From positions 1 through 35,149 of IMG/VR virus record IMGVR_UViG_3300038552_000116: a stretch of 35,149 bases of DNA; one strand, given 5' to 3'. Of this stretch, positions 21,923 through 30,983 are shown piece after piece. This stretch comes from a virus. The stretch's first letter is position 1; the number at the start of each line of letters is the position of its first letter. The notes beneath the pieces were generated by a model. The model saw only the letters and a list, made by a program, of their open reading frames with translations, was not told the DNA's origin and ran no database searches. The position numbers were made by a program, and so were the translations under genes.

Positions 21923-22885
21923 ATGGCCATTCTCGTTCCCGGTCCTAAATTCCAAAATTTCGACAGCAACGGTGATCCCCTAGTTGGCGGTCGGCTGTAT
22001 ACCTATGCCGCCGGAACAACGACATCACAGGCGACCTATACCGATTCGACGGGCAGCGCTGCCAACACGAACCCCATAATCTTGGACGCACGCGGCGAGG
22101 CCAACGTATGGATCGATCCCGGCCTTAGCTACAAATATGTACTCAAAGACGCCAACGACGTGACCATCTGGACGGTGGACAACATTCGCGACATTAACGA
22201 AAGTGTCGCGAGTTGGTGCGGCACGGCCGGCGGATCAGCGAATGCGTTGGTACTTACGCCCAATATCGTCGCGACTTCCTATTTCGCCGGACAAACCTTT
22301 CGATTTCTCGCTTCCGCAGCGAATACGGGCGCGACAACCGTTGATGTCTCCGGCTTAGGTGCCAAGAACATCCAATTTTACGGAACAGCCTTGACTGCCG
22401 ATTGTATCGGTGCCGGTGACATGATTGTGATCGTTTACGACGGCGCGCAATTTCAAATGACCGGCGCCCTGGTGGCTTTGCCCTTTGCGATTCGCAAGCA
22501 AATCGGCAATGCCGTTACTGGTGTCACGGTAACGGCCGTTTCCACGACGATGTTCACCTTGAATTTAGGTAGCGTAGTCGCCGGCGACATTGTTTTGTTT
22601 CACGGCCAATTTGGTGGAACCAAAGGCGGCACCGCCGGCACTGTGGGTTGGGATATTCAGAAAACCGCCGGCACAGCGACCATGGTTTTCAATAACAATT
22701 TCACCTATCTCGCTAATTTGAATCCGGCACTGCCCGCTGCGGCTATTGCCGGTGGTCCGATTGGTGGTTTTGGCCGCATAACCGGTTCCGGCACATGCAC
22801 AGTAACTTTCTCGGCGGATTCGGCGGGATCAAACGTCACATCGGCTTTTGCCGATTGTTGGGCAATCGTTTTTCGTGGCACCTAA
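21923..22885 (+). CDS. Tailspike-like protein with P22-type head-binding start
   Basis: A 320-residue protein. The N-terminal 95 residues (FQNFDSNGDPLVGGRLYTYA, AGTTTSQATYTDSTGS, NPIILDARGEANVWI, YKYVLKDAND) match the domain that attaches many tail fibres and spikes to the tail. After that come beta-rich, Gly/Thr-rich segments with no catalytic motif. It is short for a full spike, so it may be an adaptor or a short receptor-binding protein. The start follows the 46-residue gene after three bases. Confidence 0.75.
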   Translation: MAILVPGPKFQNFDSNGDPLVGGRLYTYAAGTTTSQATYTDSTGSAANTNPIILDARGEANVWIDPGLSYKYVLKDANDVTIWTVDNIRDINESVASWCGTAGGSANALVLTPNIVATSYFAGQTFRFLASAANTGATTVDVSGLGAKNIQFYGTALTADCIGAGDMIVIVYDGAQFQMTGALVALPFAIRKQIGNAVTGVTVTAVSTTMFTLNLGSVVAGDIVLFHGQFGGTKGGTAGTVGWDIQKTAGTATMVFNNNFTYLANLNPALPAAAIAGGPIGGFGRITGSGTCTVTFSADSAGSNVTSAFADCWAIVFRGT

Positions 22886-24289
22886 ATGAAACTTGATTTT
22901 TTTGCGCACGCCGTTCCATCGCGTTCCGTCACGATCAACTCGCAACAATTAATCAACTGGTATCCGCTTGTCGATGAAACCTCGCGCGGAAAAATCGCGC
23001 TATATCCAACGCCGGGACTCATTGATTTCGCGGTCTTGCTCAGTGATGCAGAAGGCCGGGGCATGGTGGGCGCAAACGGCATGCTGTATGCCGTGGTCGC
23101 GGATCGATTTTACGAAGTAGATAGTGCCGGTACTGCCACGCATCGCGGTTCGCTCAACACGGATAGCGGGCGCGTGAGCATGGCGGATAGTGGCGTTGAA
23201 TTGATGATTGTCGATGGCGCAAATGGGTATATTTTTAATTATGCCACGGCGACATTTTCGCAGATCACCGATCCGGATTTTCCGGGTGCTGATATTGTCG
23301 TCTATAAGGACACGTATTTTGCCTTTAACGTGCCGGACAGCAACCAATGGATGATTACCGGGTCATTCGATGGCGGTTCGGTCGATGCGCTCGATATTGC
23401 CGCATCGGAGGAATCGCCTGATAACATCGTTGGCCTTGCGCGACACCGTTCGGAACTTTGGATTTTCAACGCAACTTCAATTGAAGTCGATTACAACTCC
23501 GGCGAGGCGGCATTTCCCTTCGCGCGAATCAATGGCGCAACCATGGAAGTCGGTTGTGTGGCGCCACATTCGATCGCGGAGACGGAGGGCTTTGTCGCTT
23601 GGCTTGGCCAGGATCGCCATGGCAAACGGCAAATCTATGCCGCCAGCGGGTATTCGCCGCAGGTTATATCCGATCAATATTTGGATCGTGTTATCCAATC
23701 CTACGGCGGCATCGATGATGCCTACGCGTATATCTATGGCCAAGACGGACACACGTTCTACGTGCTGACCTTTCCCCGTGGACCGGGTACTTTCGCCTTT
23801 GATCTGCAAACCAAGCTTTGGCATCAACGTTCAAGCTTCGGTATCGGCCGTTCGCGAATCGCTGCGCATGCGTTTTTCAATGATCGCGACTATGTGTTGG
23901 ATTACGCGGATGGGCATATTTACGAACTTTCGCCAACGGCGCGCAGCGAAGCGGGGATAAGCGTGCGCCGCGAGGCAATGTCGCAGCATTTGCATAGCGA
24001 CGGAAAAATGCTTCGCCATCACGAACTAGAGATTTTCTTTCAGCCGGGAGTAGGCCGCGTGACGGTATTCACCGATCCGCAAGTTATGTTGCGCTGGTCG
24101 GATGACGGCGGCAACACATGGAGCAATGAGCATTGGCGTTCTCTCGGCCGTCGCGGCGAATACAAAGCGCGCACCGTTTGGCGCAAGCTCGGGACCGCGC
24201 GCGATCGGGTTTACCACGTCGCCATCACCGATCAAATTCGCGCCGTATTGGTCGATTCGAATCTGCGCGCAAGCGAGGCGCAGCACTAA
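22886..24289 (+). CDS. Packaged-DNA stabilisation protein, P22 gp10-like
   Basis: A 467-residue protein, the length of P22 gp10. It begins with the family signature SRSVTINSQQLINWYPLVDE and LYPTPGLIDF, continues with blade-like repeats (GMVGANGMLYAVVADRFYEV) and ends in beta-strands. Gp10 forms the ring below gp4 that closes the DNA channel and carries the tail needle. The ATG directly follows the previous TAA, and its own stop overlaps the next start by one base. Confidence 0.85.
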   Translation: MKLDFFAHAVPSRSVTINSQQLINWYPLVDETSRGKIALYPTPGLIDFAVLLSDAEGRGMVGANGMLYAVVADRFYEVDSAGTATHRGSLNTDSGRVSMADSGVELMIVDGANGYIFNYATATFSQITDPDFPGADIVVYKDTYFAFNVPDSNQWMITGSFDGGSVDALDIAASEESPDNIVGLARHRSELWIFNATSIEVDYNSGEAAFPFARINGATMEVGCVAPHSIAETEGFVAWLGQDRHGKRQIYAASGYSPQVISDQYLDRVIQSYGGIDDAYAYIYGQDGHTFYVLTFPRGPGTFAFDLQTKLWHQRSSFGIGRSRIAAHAFFNDRDYVLDYADGHIYELSPTARSEAGISVRREAMSQHLHSDGKMLRHHELEIFFQPGVGRVTVFTDPQVMLRWSDDGGNTWSNEHWRSLGRRGEYKARTVWRKLGTARDRVYHVAITDQIRAVLVDSNLRASEAQH

Positions 24290-25080
24290 TGGCTTTGGGC
24301 ATACCGCCGCCGATTCAAGAACCGCTCGATTATGGGACCAATCTTCGCATCACCTCGCCATTGTGGGTGAGATGGTTCGAAGAATTTCGTACCGGTGAAG
24401 GCTTGCCCGACGCCAGCGAAAGCGCCAAAGGCATCGTGGAACTCGCGACCTCGGCCGAGACGATTACCGGCACGGATACCGAAAGGGCGGTTACACCAGC
24501 CGGTTTGCAATCCAAGGCCGCCTCGACGACCGCGAAAGGCATCGTGGAACTCGCGACCTCGGCCGAGACAATCACCGGCACGGACAATACCCGCGCGGTC
24601 ACGCCGGCCGGCTTGCAAGCAAAAATCGCGAGCGAAACCGCGCAAGGCATCGTGGAACTCGCGACCTCGACCGAGACAGAAACCGGTACGGACACCACGC
24701 GCGCCGTAACACCGGCCGGATTGGCAAGTGTTATCGCTTGGGGAACGTATACGCCGACGCTTACTAATATTGCGAACTTGGACGGTTCGACAACACAGGT
24801 TTGCCAGTGGATGCGAGTAGGCGATGTAGTTACGGTATCCGGCTTTTTTTCCGTTAATCCAACTGCCGCCGGAACCGTTTATTCTCTGCGCGCATCGTTG
24901 CCGGTTGCCAGTAATTTCGGTGGCAGCAATCAAGGAGGCGGAACTTTTGCCTATGCCGATGCCACAGAATGCGGAATCATTCGTTCCGATGCGGCAACGG
25001 ATGAAGTCATTTTCGCCGGTGTTGCAGTTTCAACGGCAAGTCACAATATCTGGTTTACGTTCACATACTTAATTATTTGA
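24289..25080 (+). CDS. Tail fibre protein with three 36-residue repeats
   Basis: A 263-residue protein. After an N-terminal segment (MALGIPPPIQEPLDYGTNLR), three copies of a 36-residue repeat (AKGIVELATSAETITGTDT, then RAVTPAGLQ) occupy about residues 44-150. These are the repeats of the Phage_fiber_2 type found in tail fibres. The C-terminal 110 residues, with Thr/Val-rich strands (CQWMRVGDVVTVSGFFSV), form a beta domain typical of fibre tips. It likely makes receptor contact or supports the spike. Confidence 0.8.
   Translation: MALGIPPPIQEPLDYGTNLRITSPLWVRWFEEFRTGEGLPDASESAKGIVELATSAETITGTDTERAVTPAGLQSKAASTTAKGIVELATSAETITGTDNTRAVTPAGLQAKIASETAQGIVELATSTETETGTDTTRAVTPAGLASVIAWGTYTPTLTNIANLDGSTTQVCQWMRVGDVVTVSGFFSVNPTAAGTVYSLRASLPVASNFGGSNQGGGTFAYADATECGIIRSDAATDEVIFAGVAVSTASHNIWFTFTYLII
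24430..24735 (+). repeat. Three tandem 108-bp repeats within the fibre gene
   Basis: Units begin at 24430, 24538 and 24646, each with GGCATCGTGGAACTCGCGAC. The period is exactly 108 bp (36 codons), so the frame is kept. Such repeats allow fibre length to change by recombination. Confidence 0.9.
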
Positions 25081-25111
25081 ACGATGGCCACAATTTTGGC
25101 TATTTCATTAC

Positions 25112-25669
25112 GTGATTAATTTCCATCGCCTCGCGGCCGGTTTCGACACGCGCGATTTGCTCGATGCCGTGTCGCATGACATGCGCCTTTGGAATGTCTA
25201 CGAAGCGCGGCGACTAGCCGGCCCGCATGTCGAGGCCGAGGATATCTGGTTGCGCTTCAACGACTGGCGCAAGCCCTACCGCCCCGATGACTATGAAGTG
25301 GTGAACTATCCGGCTTGGGATTGTTTGCCGAGTGCGCGCGAAACGGTCGAAGCACTTGCGCGCGAGCTAGGCGCTACGCGCATCGGGCGCAGCCTTATCA
25401 CGCGGCTTCGCCCGAACAAACGCATCGGCGCGCATTGCGATGAACCGGAACAAACTGCGTACTACGACCGCTTTCATGTCGTGTTGCAATCCAACCCGGC
25501 GGTGTCGTTTCGTTGCGGGGTGGAATGCGTGAGCATGCAAGCGGGCGATATCTGGTGGTTCAACAACGCTTTGGAACATGATGTGTTCAACGGCGGCACC
25601 ACGCCGCGCGTGCATTTGATTATCGATCTGCATTTCGATGGTGACGTACCAAGCCGAAAAACTCAGTGA
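25112..25669 (+). CDS. 2-oxoglutarate/Fe(II) oxygenase, Asp/Asn hydroxylase-like
   Basis: A 185-residue protein from a GTG. RLRPNKRIGAHCDEP gives the iron ligands His108 and Asp110, ALEHDVFNGG gives His156, and Arg166 in TPRVHLIID would bind 2-oxoglutarate: an HxD...H...R set. AGDIWWFNN is the usual strand before the last His. Phage enzymes of this type may hydroxylate an amino acid in a protein or a small molecule. It overlaps the GNAT gene by 32 bases and lies inside the tail and ejection gene block, so a virion protein is a candidate substrate; this is inference. Confidence 0.78.
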   Translation: MINFHRLAAGFDTRDLLDAVSHDMRLWNVYEARRLAGPHVEAEDIWLRFNDWRKPYRPDDYEVVNYPAWDCLPSARETVEALARELGATRIGRSLITRLRPNKRIGAHCDEPEQTAYYDRFHVVLQSNPAVSFRCGVECVSMQAGDIWWFNNALEHDVFNGGTTPRVHLIIDLHFDGDVPSRKTQ

Positions 25670-26090
25670 CATCCTAGAACAACTCAAGTCTCTTCTTCCC
25701 GTTCATTGGGAAGAAATCGCCCGCAATAAAAATAAAGTTCCGCTCGATCCCGATTATCAACAGTACCTAGCGATCGAGCGCGTCGGGTGCCTGCATATCG
25801 TCACCGCGCGCGATGACGGCACGTTGATCGGCTACATCATCAACTTTGTCTCCCCGCATCTGCACTACAAGGCGCACAAGTTCGCCAACAACGACATTCT
25901 GTATCTCGCGCCCAAGTATCGCGGGCGCGGAGTCGGCATCAAACTCATCAAGTTCAACGAAACGAGTTTGTTCGCCATGGGCGTAAGCGTGGTGCATATC
26001 CACATGAAGCTTGCGCACGATTTCGGCTGTTTACTCGAACGTCTCGGTTACACGGAGATTGAACGCATGTACGAAAAGGTGAATTTCTAA
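25638..26090 (+). CDS. GNAT-family acetyltransferase
   Basis: A 150-residue protein. DGTLIGYIINFVSPHLHYKA and the motif A region ILYLAPKYRGRGVGIKLIKF (R-G-x-G-x-G/I) form the acetyl-CoA binding site, with a conserved C-terminal strand (LERLGYTEIERMYEKV). Phage GNATs of this size are often located beside ejection-protein genes. It overlaps the hydroxylase gene. Substrate unknown; it could be a virion protein or a host target. Confidence 0.8.
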   Translation: MVTYQAEKLSDILEQLKSLLPVHWEEIARNKNKVPLDPDYQQYLAIERVGCLHIVTARDDGTLIGYIINFVSPHLHYKAHKFANNDILYLAPKYRGRGVGIKLIKFNETSLFAMGVSVVHIHMKLAHDFGCLLERLGYTEIERMYEKVNF

Positions 26091-26091
26091 C

Positions 26092-27078
26092 ATGGGCGTC
26101 GGAGCAGCAATCGGCGGCACCGCCGTTCTAGGTGGCGGACTTGGCTATCTTGGCGCGCGGGAAAGTTCGCAGGCGCAACAAGCCGGGCTTGAGGCCCAAA
26201 TAGCCGAATTGCGCCGGCAATATGACCTTTCGCGCGCCGACATTGCGCCTTATCGTGCCGCCGGCCAAGCCGGTCTTTCGCAAATGCTTGGTTTGCTCGG
26301 GATTCAAGCCGGTTTCGATCCACGCACCGGTAATGTCCTTCAACGCGTACCAACGAAACAAATTGGGCCAGGTAGCCCGCTCGGTCTATCCGGCGCTTAC
26401 GTGCCCGGTGGTGCCGGCCCGACCATGATGCCCGGCACGCTCGACTATCAAACTGCCGGAGCAGGTGGGCCGCCCGATATGGGATTGCCGGGCGGTTTCG
26501 CGCCCGGTGGTGGTGCCCCGACCATGATGCCCGGCACTTTGGACTATCAAACTGCCGGAGCAGGTAGTCCGCCCGGTCTATCCGGCGGCTTAGGCGCTGC
26601 AATTACGGATGTTTCCCAGGCGGGGGTTTCCCAAGCGGGGGTTTCCCCGGGGCAAGTCGCGCCGACAATTCTCGGCGGCGGTTTTGATCCCAGTATCATC
26701 ACGCGAACGCCCGGCTATCAATTTCGTTTGCAACAGGGGCAGCAAGCTCTTGAGCGATCCGCCGCCGCACGCGGTCGGGCTTTGTCCGGTCAGCAGCTTC
26801 AAGCGCTTTCAGGCTACGGCCAAGGCATGGCCGCACAGGAATTTGGCGATTACTTCAATCGCCTTGCCGCCCTGAGCGGCGTCGGCCAAACCGCAACCCA
26901 AGGCTTGGGCGGTATAGGTTCTCAACTCGCGAGCGGCATCGGTGGGGCTTACGGCAACATCGGCGCGGCACAGGGGCAAGGTATATCAGGGCAATATGGT
27001 GCTTTAGGTGGTGCCCTGGGCGGTGGTTTGTCAAATTGGTTATTCGCCCGTCAAGCGGGGATCATACCACGTGGCTAA
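26092..27078 (+). CDS. DNA ejection (internal virion) protein candidate
   Basis: A 328-residue Gly-rich protein. It begins with a hydrophobic Gly segment (MGVGAAIGGTAVLGGGLGYL), has a helical region and a low-complexity middle with repeated PTMMPGTLDYQTAGAG, and ends with GYQFRLQQGQQALERSAAA then RGRALSGQQLQALSGYGQGM, typical of podoviral DNA transfer proteins such as those of P22-like phages. It would be ejected into the cell and help form the DNA channel. The gene starts two bases after the GNAT stop. Confidence 0.72.
   Translation: MGVGAAIGGTAVLGGGLGYLGARESSQAQQAGLEAQIAELRRQYDLSRADIAPYRAAGQAGLSQMLGLLGIQAGFDPRTGNVLQRVPTKQIGPGSPLGLSGAYVPGGAGPTMMPGTLDYQTAGAGGPPDMGLPGGFAPGGGAPTMMPGTLDYQTAGAGSPPGLSGGLGAAITDVSQAGVSQAGVSPGQVAPTILGGGFDPSIITRTPGYQFRLQQGQQALERSAAARGRALSGQQLQALSGYGQGMAAQEFGDYFNRLAALSGVGQTATQGLGGIGSQLASGIGGAYGNIGAAQGQGISGQYGALGGALGGGLSNWLFARQAGIIPRG
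26419..26565 (+). repeat. Direct repeat inside the ejection-protein gene
   Basis: A 48-bp segment (26419-26466) recurs at 26518-26565, 99 bp apart, and encodes PTMMPGTLDYQTAGAG twice. Just downstream, GTTTCCCAGGCGGGG and a near copy form a 15-bp tandem at 26611-26640. Both periods preserve the frame. Confidence 0.85.
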
Positions 27079-28336
27079 CGGTTTCGGTTTTGTTCCCAAT
27101 CTCGCGGATGCCTATATTAAGGGTTTGCAATTTCGCCGCATGCAACAAGAAATTGCCGCGCAAGAGAACGAAATTGCGCGCCAAAAGCGTTTTGAAAACA
27201 TCTTTGCGCGCAATGTCATCGGCGATGAAGCGGCACCGGATTTCACGCAAGGCGTGATTCCGCAGATCATGCCGCCCACCGGTGCCCCGCCCGTTGCGAT
27301 TCCGATGGCCGCGCCCGAAGCGCCGAGACTCGCCGACATTGCCACCGCGCCGAGCGGCATGCCACAGGCGCCGATGGTTGGCGGCGTGCCGTTCGCCCCG
27401 CCGCCGGCACGGCCGCGTCAACTCGATTGGCCGACCACGCTCGCCGATCTGTACGGTGGCGGATTTCCGAAAGAAGCCTTCGCGATTGAACAAGCGTTTG
27501 CCACAGTCAACGCGAAAGCCGGCAAACCGGTGGCTGGCTATAAGGATATTAAGACCGGCGTGGGTGGCGTGCCGATCGGGCTTAACGTCTACACGAATCA
27601 ATACGAGCCGGTTCCTATGGCCGCCGGCACGCCGCCAATCTCCGAAGCGCCGATTCCGGTCATGACGCAAGACCCCATTAGTGGTCAGCCAACGGTCACG
27701 TTCTTACCGCGTCCGAGTTTGCAGCAACGGCCGAGTGATCCCGTCGCGGGGGCCGTCGCCGGTGCCAGCGCCGCGTTTCGCCGGCCGTATCAAGACCTAT
27801 CGGCAAAAGAAGTCGAATCGTTGTCGAACCTAAGCGGCCAATTCCAAGGCGTACAGCGATTGATCGGGAATTTCAAAACCGATTTTGTCGGTTTCGGTTC
27901 CGATGTGCTGGGCAACGTCGCCACCGAATATCGTCGCCGTTTCGGCGACGAAAAAGGCATGGTGCGTTGGCATCAAGATTATCGCGACTTCATTGCCGAT
28001 GTACGGCGCGAACGTTTCGGCGCGAGCTTAACCGGCACTGAAAAAGAGGATTTCGAGCGGCTTATCATCACGCCTGCGACCAATCCGCAAGTGGCGCAGG
28101 ACAATCTTGCCCGTCAATTGCAGATCGTCAACGGTGCCGCCGAGCGTCAAAGCCGCTCGACAGTGCGCGGCAATGTCAATCCGTCGCAAGTAGTCGAAGC
28201 ACTGGGGCCGGCAGCGAAGTTGCTCGTTCCCGAAGAGGATTGGATTCACCGCGCAATGCGTGTTAACGGTATCTCGCGCGCGCAAGCAATCAAAGAGGGC
28301 CAACGACTCGGCAAGCTGCCCAAAGGGTTTCGCTAA
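27071..28336 (+). CDS. Internal virion / DNA ejection protein candidate
   Basis: A 421-residue protein from a GTG overlapping the previous stop. It begins with a helical segment (VPNLADAYIKGLQFRRMQQE, EIAAQENEIARQKRFENIF), has a Pro/Ala-rich linker and then a mostly helical C-terminal half with ADVRRERFGASLTGTEKEDF. The last part resembles a family region seen at the ends of ejection proteins. Placement between the DNA-transfer-like gene and the 721-residue gene supports a role inside the head. No catalytic site. Confidence 0.62.
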   Translation: MANGFGFVPNLADAYIKGLQFRRMQQEIAAQENEIARQKRFENIFARNVIGDEAAPDFTQGVIPQIMPPTGAPPVAIPMAAPEAPRLADIATAPSGMPQAPMVGGVPFAPPPARPRQLDWPTTLADLYGGGFPKEAFAIEQAFATVNAKAGKPVAGYKDIKTGVGGVPIGLNVYTNQYEPVPMAAGTPPISEAPIPVMTQDPISGQPTVTFLPRPSLQQRPSDPVAGAVAGASAAFRRPYQDLSAKEVESLSNLSGQFQGVQRLIGNFKTDFVGFGSDVLGNVATEYRRRFGDEKGMVRWHQDYRDFIADVRRERFGASLTGTEKEDFERLIITPATNPQVAQDNLARQLQIVNGAAERQSRSTVRGNVNPSQVVEALGPAAKLLVPEEDWIHRAMRVNGISRAQAIKEGQRLGKLPKGFR

Positions 28337-30502
28337 ATGGCGTTCATTGATCCCGACAATCCGCAAGGCGCACAACCAAGGAATGGCCGGGCGGCTAAGG
28401 CGGCGAACGGTGGTTTTGTCGATCCCGATACGTTGGACGACCAACAGGCGCGTGTAGTTTCCCCGCCACCGGCGGCGCGTATTGCGCCTGGCGAAGTCGA
28501 AGATTTCGCCTTGCGCGCGAAGCTGAGCTTCGCCCAATCGCCGCAGCAAGAAGCGCAAATTCTGGCCGCGCAAGGAATGGAGCCCGCCTATGAAGGCGGT
28601 CGGCTGCACATCCGCCAACCAAGCGGCGAACTCCTGCCCGTTGATCGACCGGGTTTCAGCTTGGCCGACATTGCCGATATTGCGGGCTATGTTCCCGAAT
28701 TCGTCGGAACCGGCATCGGAACCGTCGCGGGCGGAATCGCCGGCACAGGTCTCGGCCCGCCCGGTATGATTGCCGGTGGCGCGGGCGGCGGTGCTATTGG
28801 TGCGACGGGCGGCCGGCAAATACGTCAAAGCCTCGCCGAGTTATTCGGCGCGCAACCGGAGACGGCGCAAGAGTCCTTGCGCCGTGGCGCCGAAGCGGCC
28901 GGTTTCGGCCTTGCTTCAATGTATCCCGAACGCGCCGTTGTTCGCGCGTTACGCCCCGGCACCACGGACGTTTCGCCTGGCGTCACCGAGGCCAACCGGC
29001 TTTTGTCTCAATACACCGACGAAGCCGGACGCCCGTTGGTGCTAACACCGCGCCATTCATTGCAAGAGACCGCACGCCTGCGTCATACCGCCGAAAACGT
29101 CGCGGAAAAATCCTTGTTCGGTGCTGGGCGTCTGTTGGAACGCAAAGCCGCGATTACACGTGCCACGGAAAATTTGGTGGATGATTTCATCGATCAGTAT
29201 GGCGCGCGCCTAACGCCGACCGAGGCCGGCATTCACTTTCAAGAGGCGATTCAAAACAACTCCAAAGCCTTTCGCACATTAGAAGGTAAGGTTTGGAGCA
29301 AAGTAGACGATCTTGCCGGCCAAACCACACCGAGCACGCAGACTGCGTTACGCCCGACCGGTTTGGTTGGTCCGGGCGGCGAAGCGCTCATGCGCCAAGT
29401 AACGCAGACTGTTCGGCAGCCGAACTACATGGTCAATACCACGCAAATCAAGGCGGCGGCGCGCAAGCTGCAAGAGAAACGTTTACGCCTCGCCGAGGCG
29501 ACACCGACGCTTGCACGCAGCGAGGCCGGCAAAGTTACCGATGAATTGCTCAACATGCCGGATCAAATACCGTTTTCAACGGCGATCGAATTGGCTTCCG
29601 AACTTTCCTCCAAAACAAGGATTGGTACGGAAGTCTTGAGCGGCCCGGAAAAGGGTATGTTTAAGTATTTGAGCGGCGCGTTGAATCGTCAAATTGACCA
29701 AGCCGGCTCGCGTGTTGCGGCATCGGGCAATCAGTCGCTTACCCAAGCGTATCGCGAGGCGCAGCAATTCACCAAAGAAGGCCACCGGATTTTCAACTCG
29801 CGCGTAATCCGCAAGGTAGTCGATCAAAACCCGGAATTGGCCGTTGATACACTTATGCGGCGCGGGCAATTGTCGAACATCAAAATCGCCGAAAAGGCGG
29901 TAGGCCCGCAACAGTGGCAAAACTTCCAAAGCCAAGCGGCGATGAAGCTGTTAGCGCCCGACTCGCCGCAAGGATTGGTCGGCACGCGCATCGCGCGCAA
30001 TCTCGCCAATGCCGGCGATGATACCGTGCGCCAAATTTTCAAAGGCCGAACCGATGATTTGAAAACACTCGCGCGCACGATCGAATTGGCGCAGCGTGGC
30101 CCGGCGGCGGGTGTGCCGGGCGGGCAGGCGATTCAATTGGCGCAGCCCGGCGCGCTTCTATACACCACAGGACTCGCAGCGGGACTAGCGCCAGGGGGTC
30201 CGGCGGCTGGCGCCACGGCGGCGGCCGTGCTGTTGGCTCCACCCTTAATGGCGCGGATACTCACCCACCCGCAAGGTATTAAGTGGCTCACGGTCGGCTT
30301 GCAGGCACCGCGCGGCAGTAAAGAAGCGATTCGTGCCGGTACGATTCTGTCGGGCATCATTGGCCGCGAGAAACTTGAATCTTTTATTCAGCCCTTGAGC
30401 GAGGCCGAAGCGCGCGCGCTTTCTCAGCAAGCGGCCGGTATTCGCGAAAACGAAATTCAGGCCGAACTATCGGAAAAGATTCGCGCACTCAACCGCCAAT
30501 GA
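28337..30502 (+). CDS. Large internal virion / DNA ejection protein candidate
   Basis: A 721-residue protein. It starts FIDPDNPQG, includes a membrane-active-looking Gly-rich region around residues 128-160 (GTGIGTVAGGIAGTGLGPPG, MIAGGAGGGAIGATGG), then long amphipathic helices and a second hydrophobic Gly/Ala-rich segment at about 605-640. Large helical proteins with such segments are ejection proteins that cross the envelope. It directly follows the previous stop and precedes a small membrane protein. No lysozyme motif is visible. Confidence 0.65.
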   Translation: MAFIDPDNPQGAQPRNGRAAKAANGGFVDPDTLDDQQARVVSPPPAARIAPGEVEDFALRAKLSFAQSPQQEAQILAAQGMEPAYEGGRLHIRQPSGELLPVDRPGFSLADIADIAGYVPEFVGTGIGTVAGGIAGTGLGPPGMIAGGAGGGAIGATGGRQIRQSLAELFGAQPETAQESLRRGAEAAGFGLASMYPERAVVRALRPGTTDVSPGVTEANRLLSQYTDEAGRPLVLTPRHSLQETARLRHTAENVAEKSLFGAGRLLERKAAITRATENLVDDFIDQYGARLTPTEAGIHFQEAIQNNSKAFRTLEGKVWSKVDDLAGQTTPSTQTALRPTGLVGPGGEALMRQVTQTVRQPNYMVNTTQIKAAARKLQEKRLRLAEATPTLARSEAGKVTDELLNMPDQIPFSTAIELASELSSKTRIGTEVLSGPEKGMFKYLSGALNRQIDQAGSRVAASGNQSLTQAYREAQQFTKEGHRIFNSRVIRKVVDQNPELAVDTLMRRGQLSNIKIAEKAVGPQQWQNFQSQAAMKLLAPDSPQGLVGTRIARNLANAGDDTVRQIFKGRTDDLKTLARTIELAQRGPAAGVPGGQAIQLAQPGALLYTTGLAAGLAPGGPAAGATAAAVLLAPPLMARILTHPQGIKWLTVGLQAPRGSKEAIRAGTILSGIIGREKLESFIQPLSEAEARALSQQAAGIRENEIQAELSEKIRALNRQ

Positions 30503-30789
30503 CGCCGATCCGGCTTATCGTCACTTGTCTGGGGTGTTTGATGATCGGCGCAATCGCCGCCTCAATTGGCAATCAAGCCTTGCTTGGTTCTCGTGCCGAG
30601 GCGGTGCGTGGCCTGTTGGCGATCGCGAAGTGCGACGGTGACAATTGGATCATCATCGAGTTACCGACCGGTGGCATGTTTAGTTGCCATCCCGATCCAT
30701 TTAACGAAACGCCCACCAAACCGACCTACGCGCCAGCACCGACAGGGCGCGATCCCAAGACAAGCCAACACCAGACCCCCGCATCGTAA
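30499..30789 (+). CDS. Small membrane-anchored protein at the end of the late operon
   Basis: A 96-residue protein starting in an ATGA overlap. The N-terminal helix (IRLIVTCLGCLMIGAIAASI) is hydrophobic and could be a signal anchor. The remaining part is a small domain with two Cys residues (AKCDGDNWIIIEL and FSCHPDP) followed by a Pro-rich tail. It is the last late gene, about 80 bases before attP, a place where phages often carry lysogenic conversion or superinfection genes. Function is not known. Confidence 0.6.
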   Translation: MTPIRLIVTCLGCLMIGAIAASIGNQALLGSRAEAVRGLLAIAKCDGDNWIIIELPTGGMFSCHPDPFNETPTKPTYAPAPTGRDPKTSQHQTPAS

Positions 30790-30867
30790 ACGTCCCCAGC
30801 GCCATTCTGCGCGCCCCATTCCTGCCCCCTGAACCTCCAACGCGTTGATATCTAGCGCGATATGGAA

Positions 30868-30892
30868 GGTTCGAATCCCACCCTCTCCGCCA
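30868..30892 (+). other. Phage attachment site core: tRNA-Ser 3' end
   Basis: GGTTCGAATCCCACC followed by CTCTCCGCCA equals the T-loop, the 3' T-stem, the acceptor strand CCTCTCC, the discriminator G and CCA of a tRNA-Ser. The 5' T-stem bases just upstream (GAA) do not pair, and no tRNA body precedes it, so only the 3' end is present. This is what attP of a phage integrating into tRNA-Ser should look like: integration restores the gene. The integrase is 1.9 kb downstream on the minus strand. Confidence 0.85.
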
Positions 30893-30983
30893 AATACCCA
30901 AAAATGCTGCTTTTCGGTTTCTTTTATTATCAGTTAGTTATGTGATGGTCTTTATAACCCTTCTCTGATACGGCTAACCATGC

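Noticed and set aside
24430-24735. CRISPR array
   Set aside because: The 108-bp units are in-frame protein repeats inside a fibre gene, with no spacers.
30868-30892. Complete tRNA gene
   Set aside because: Only the T-loop, acceptor strand and CCA are present; the 5' T-stem does not pair and no anticodon or D arm precedes it.
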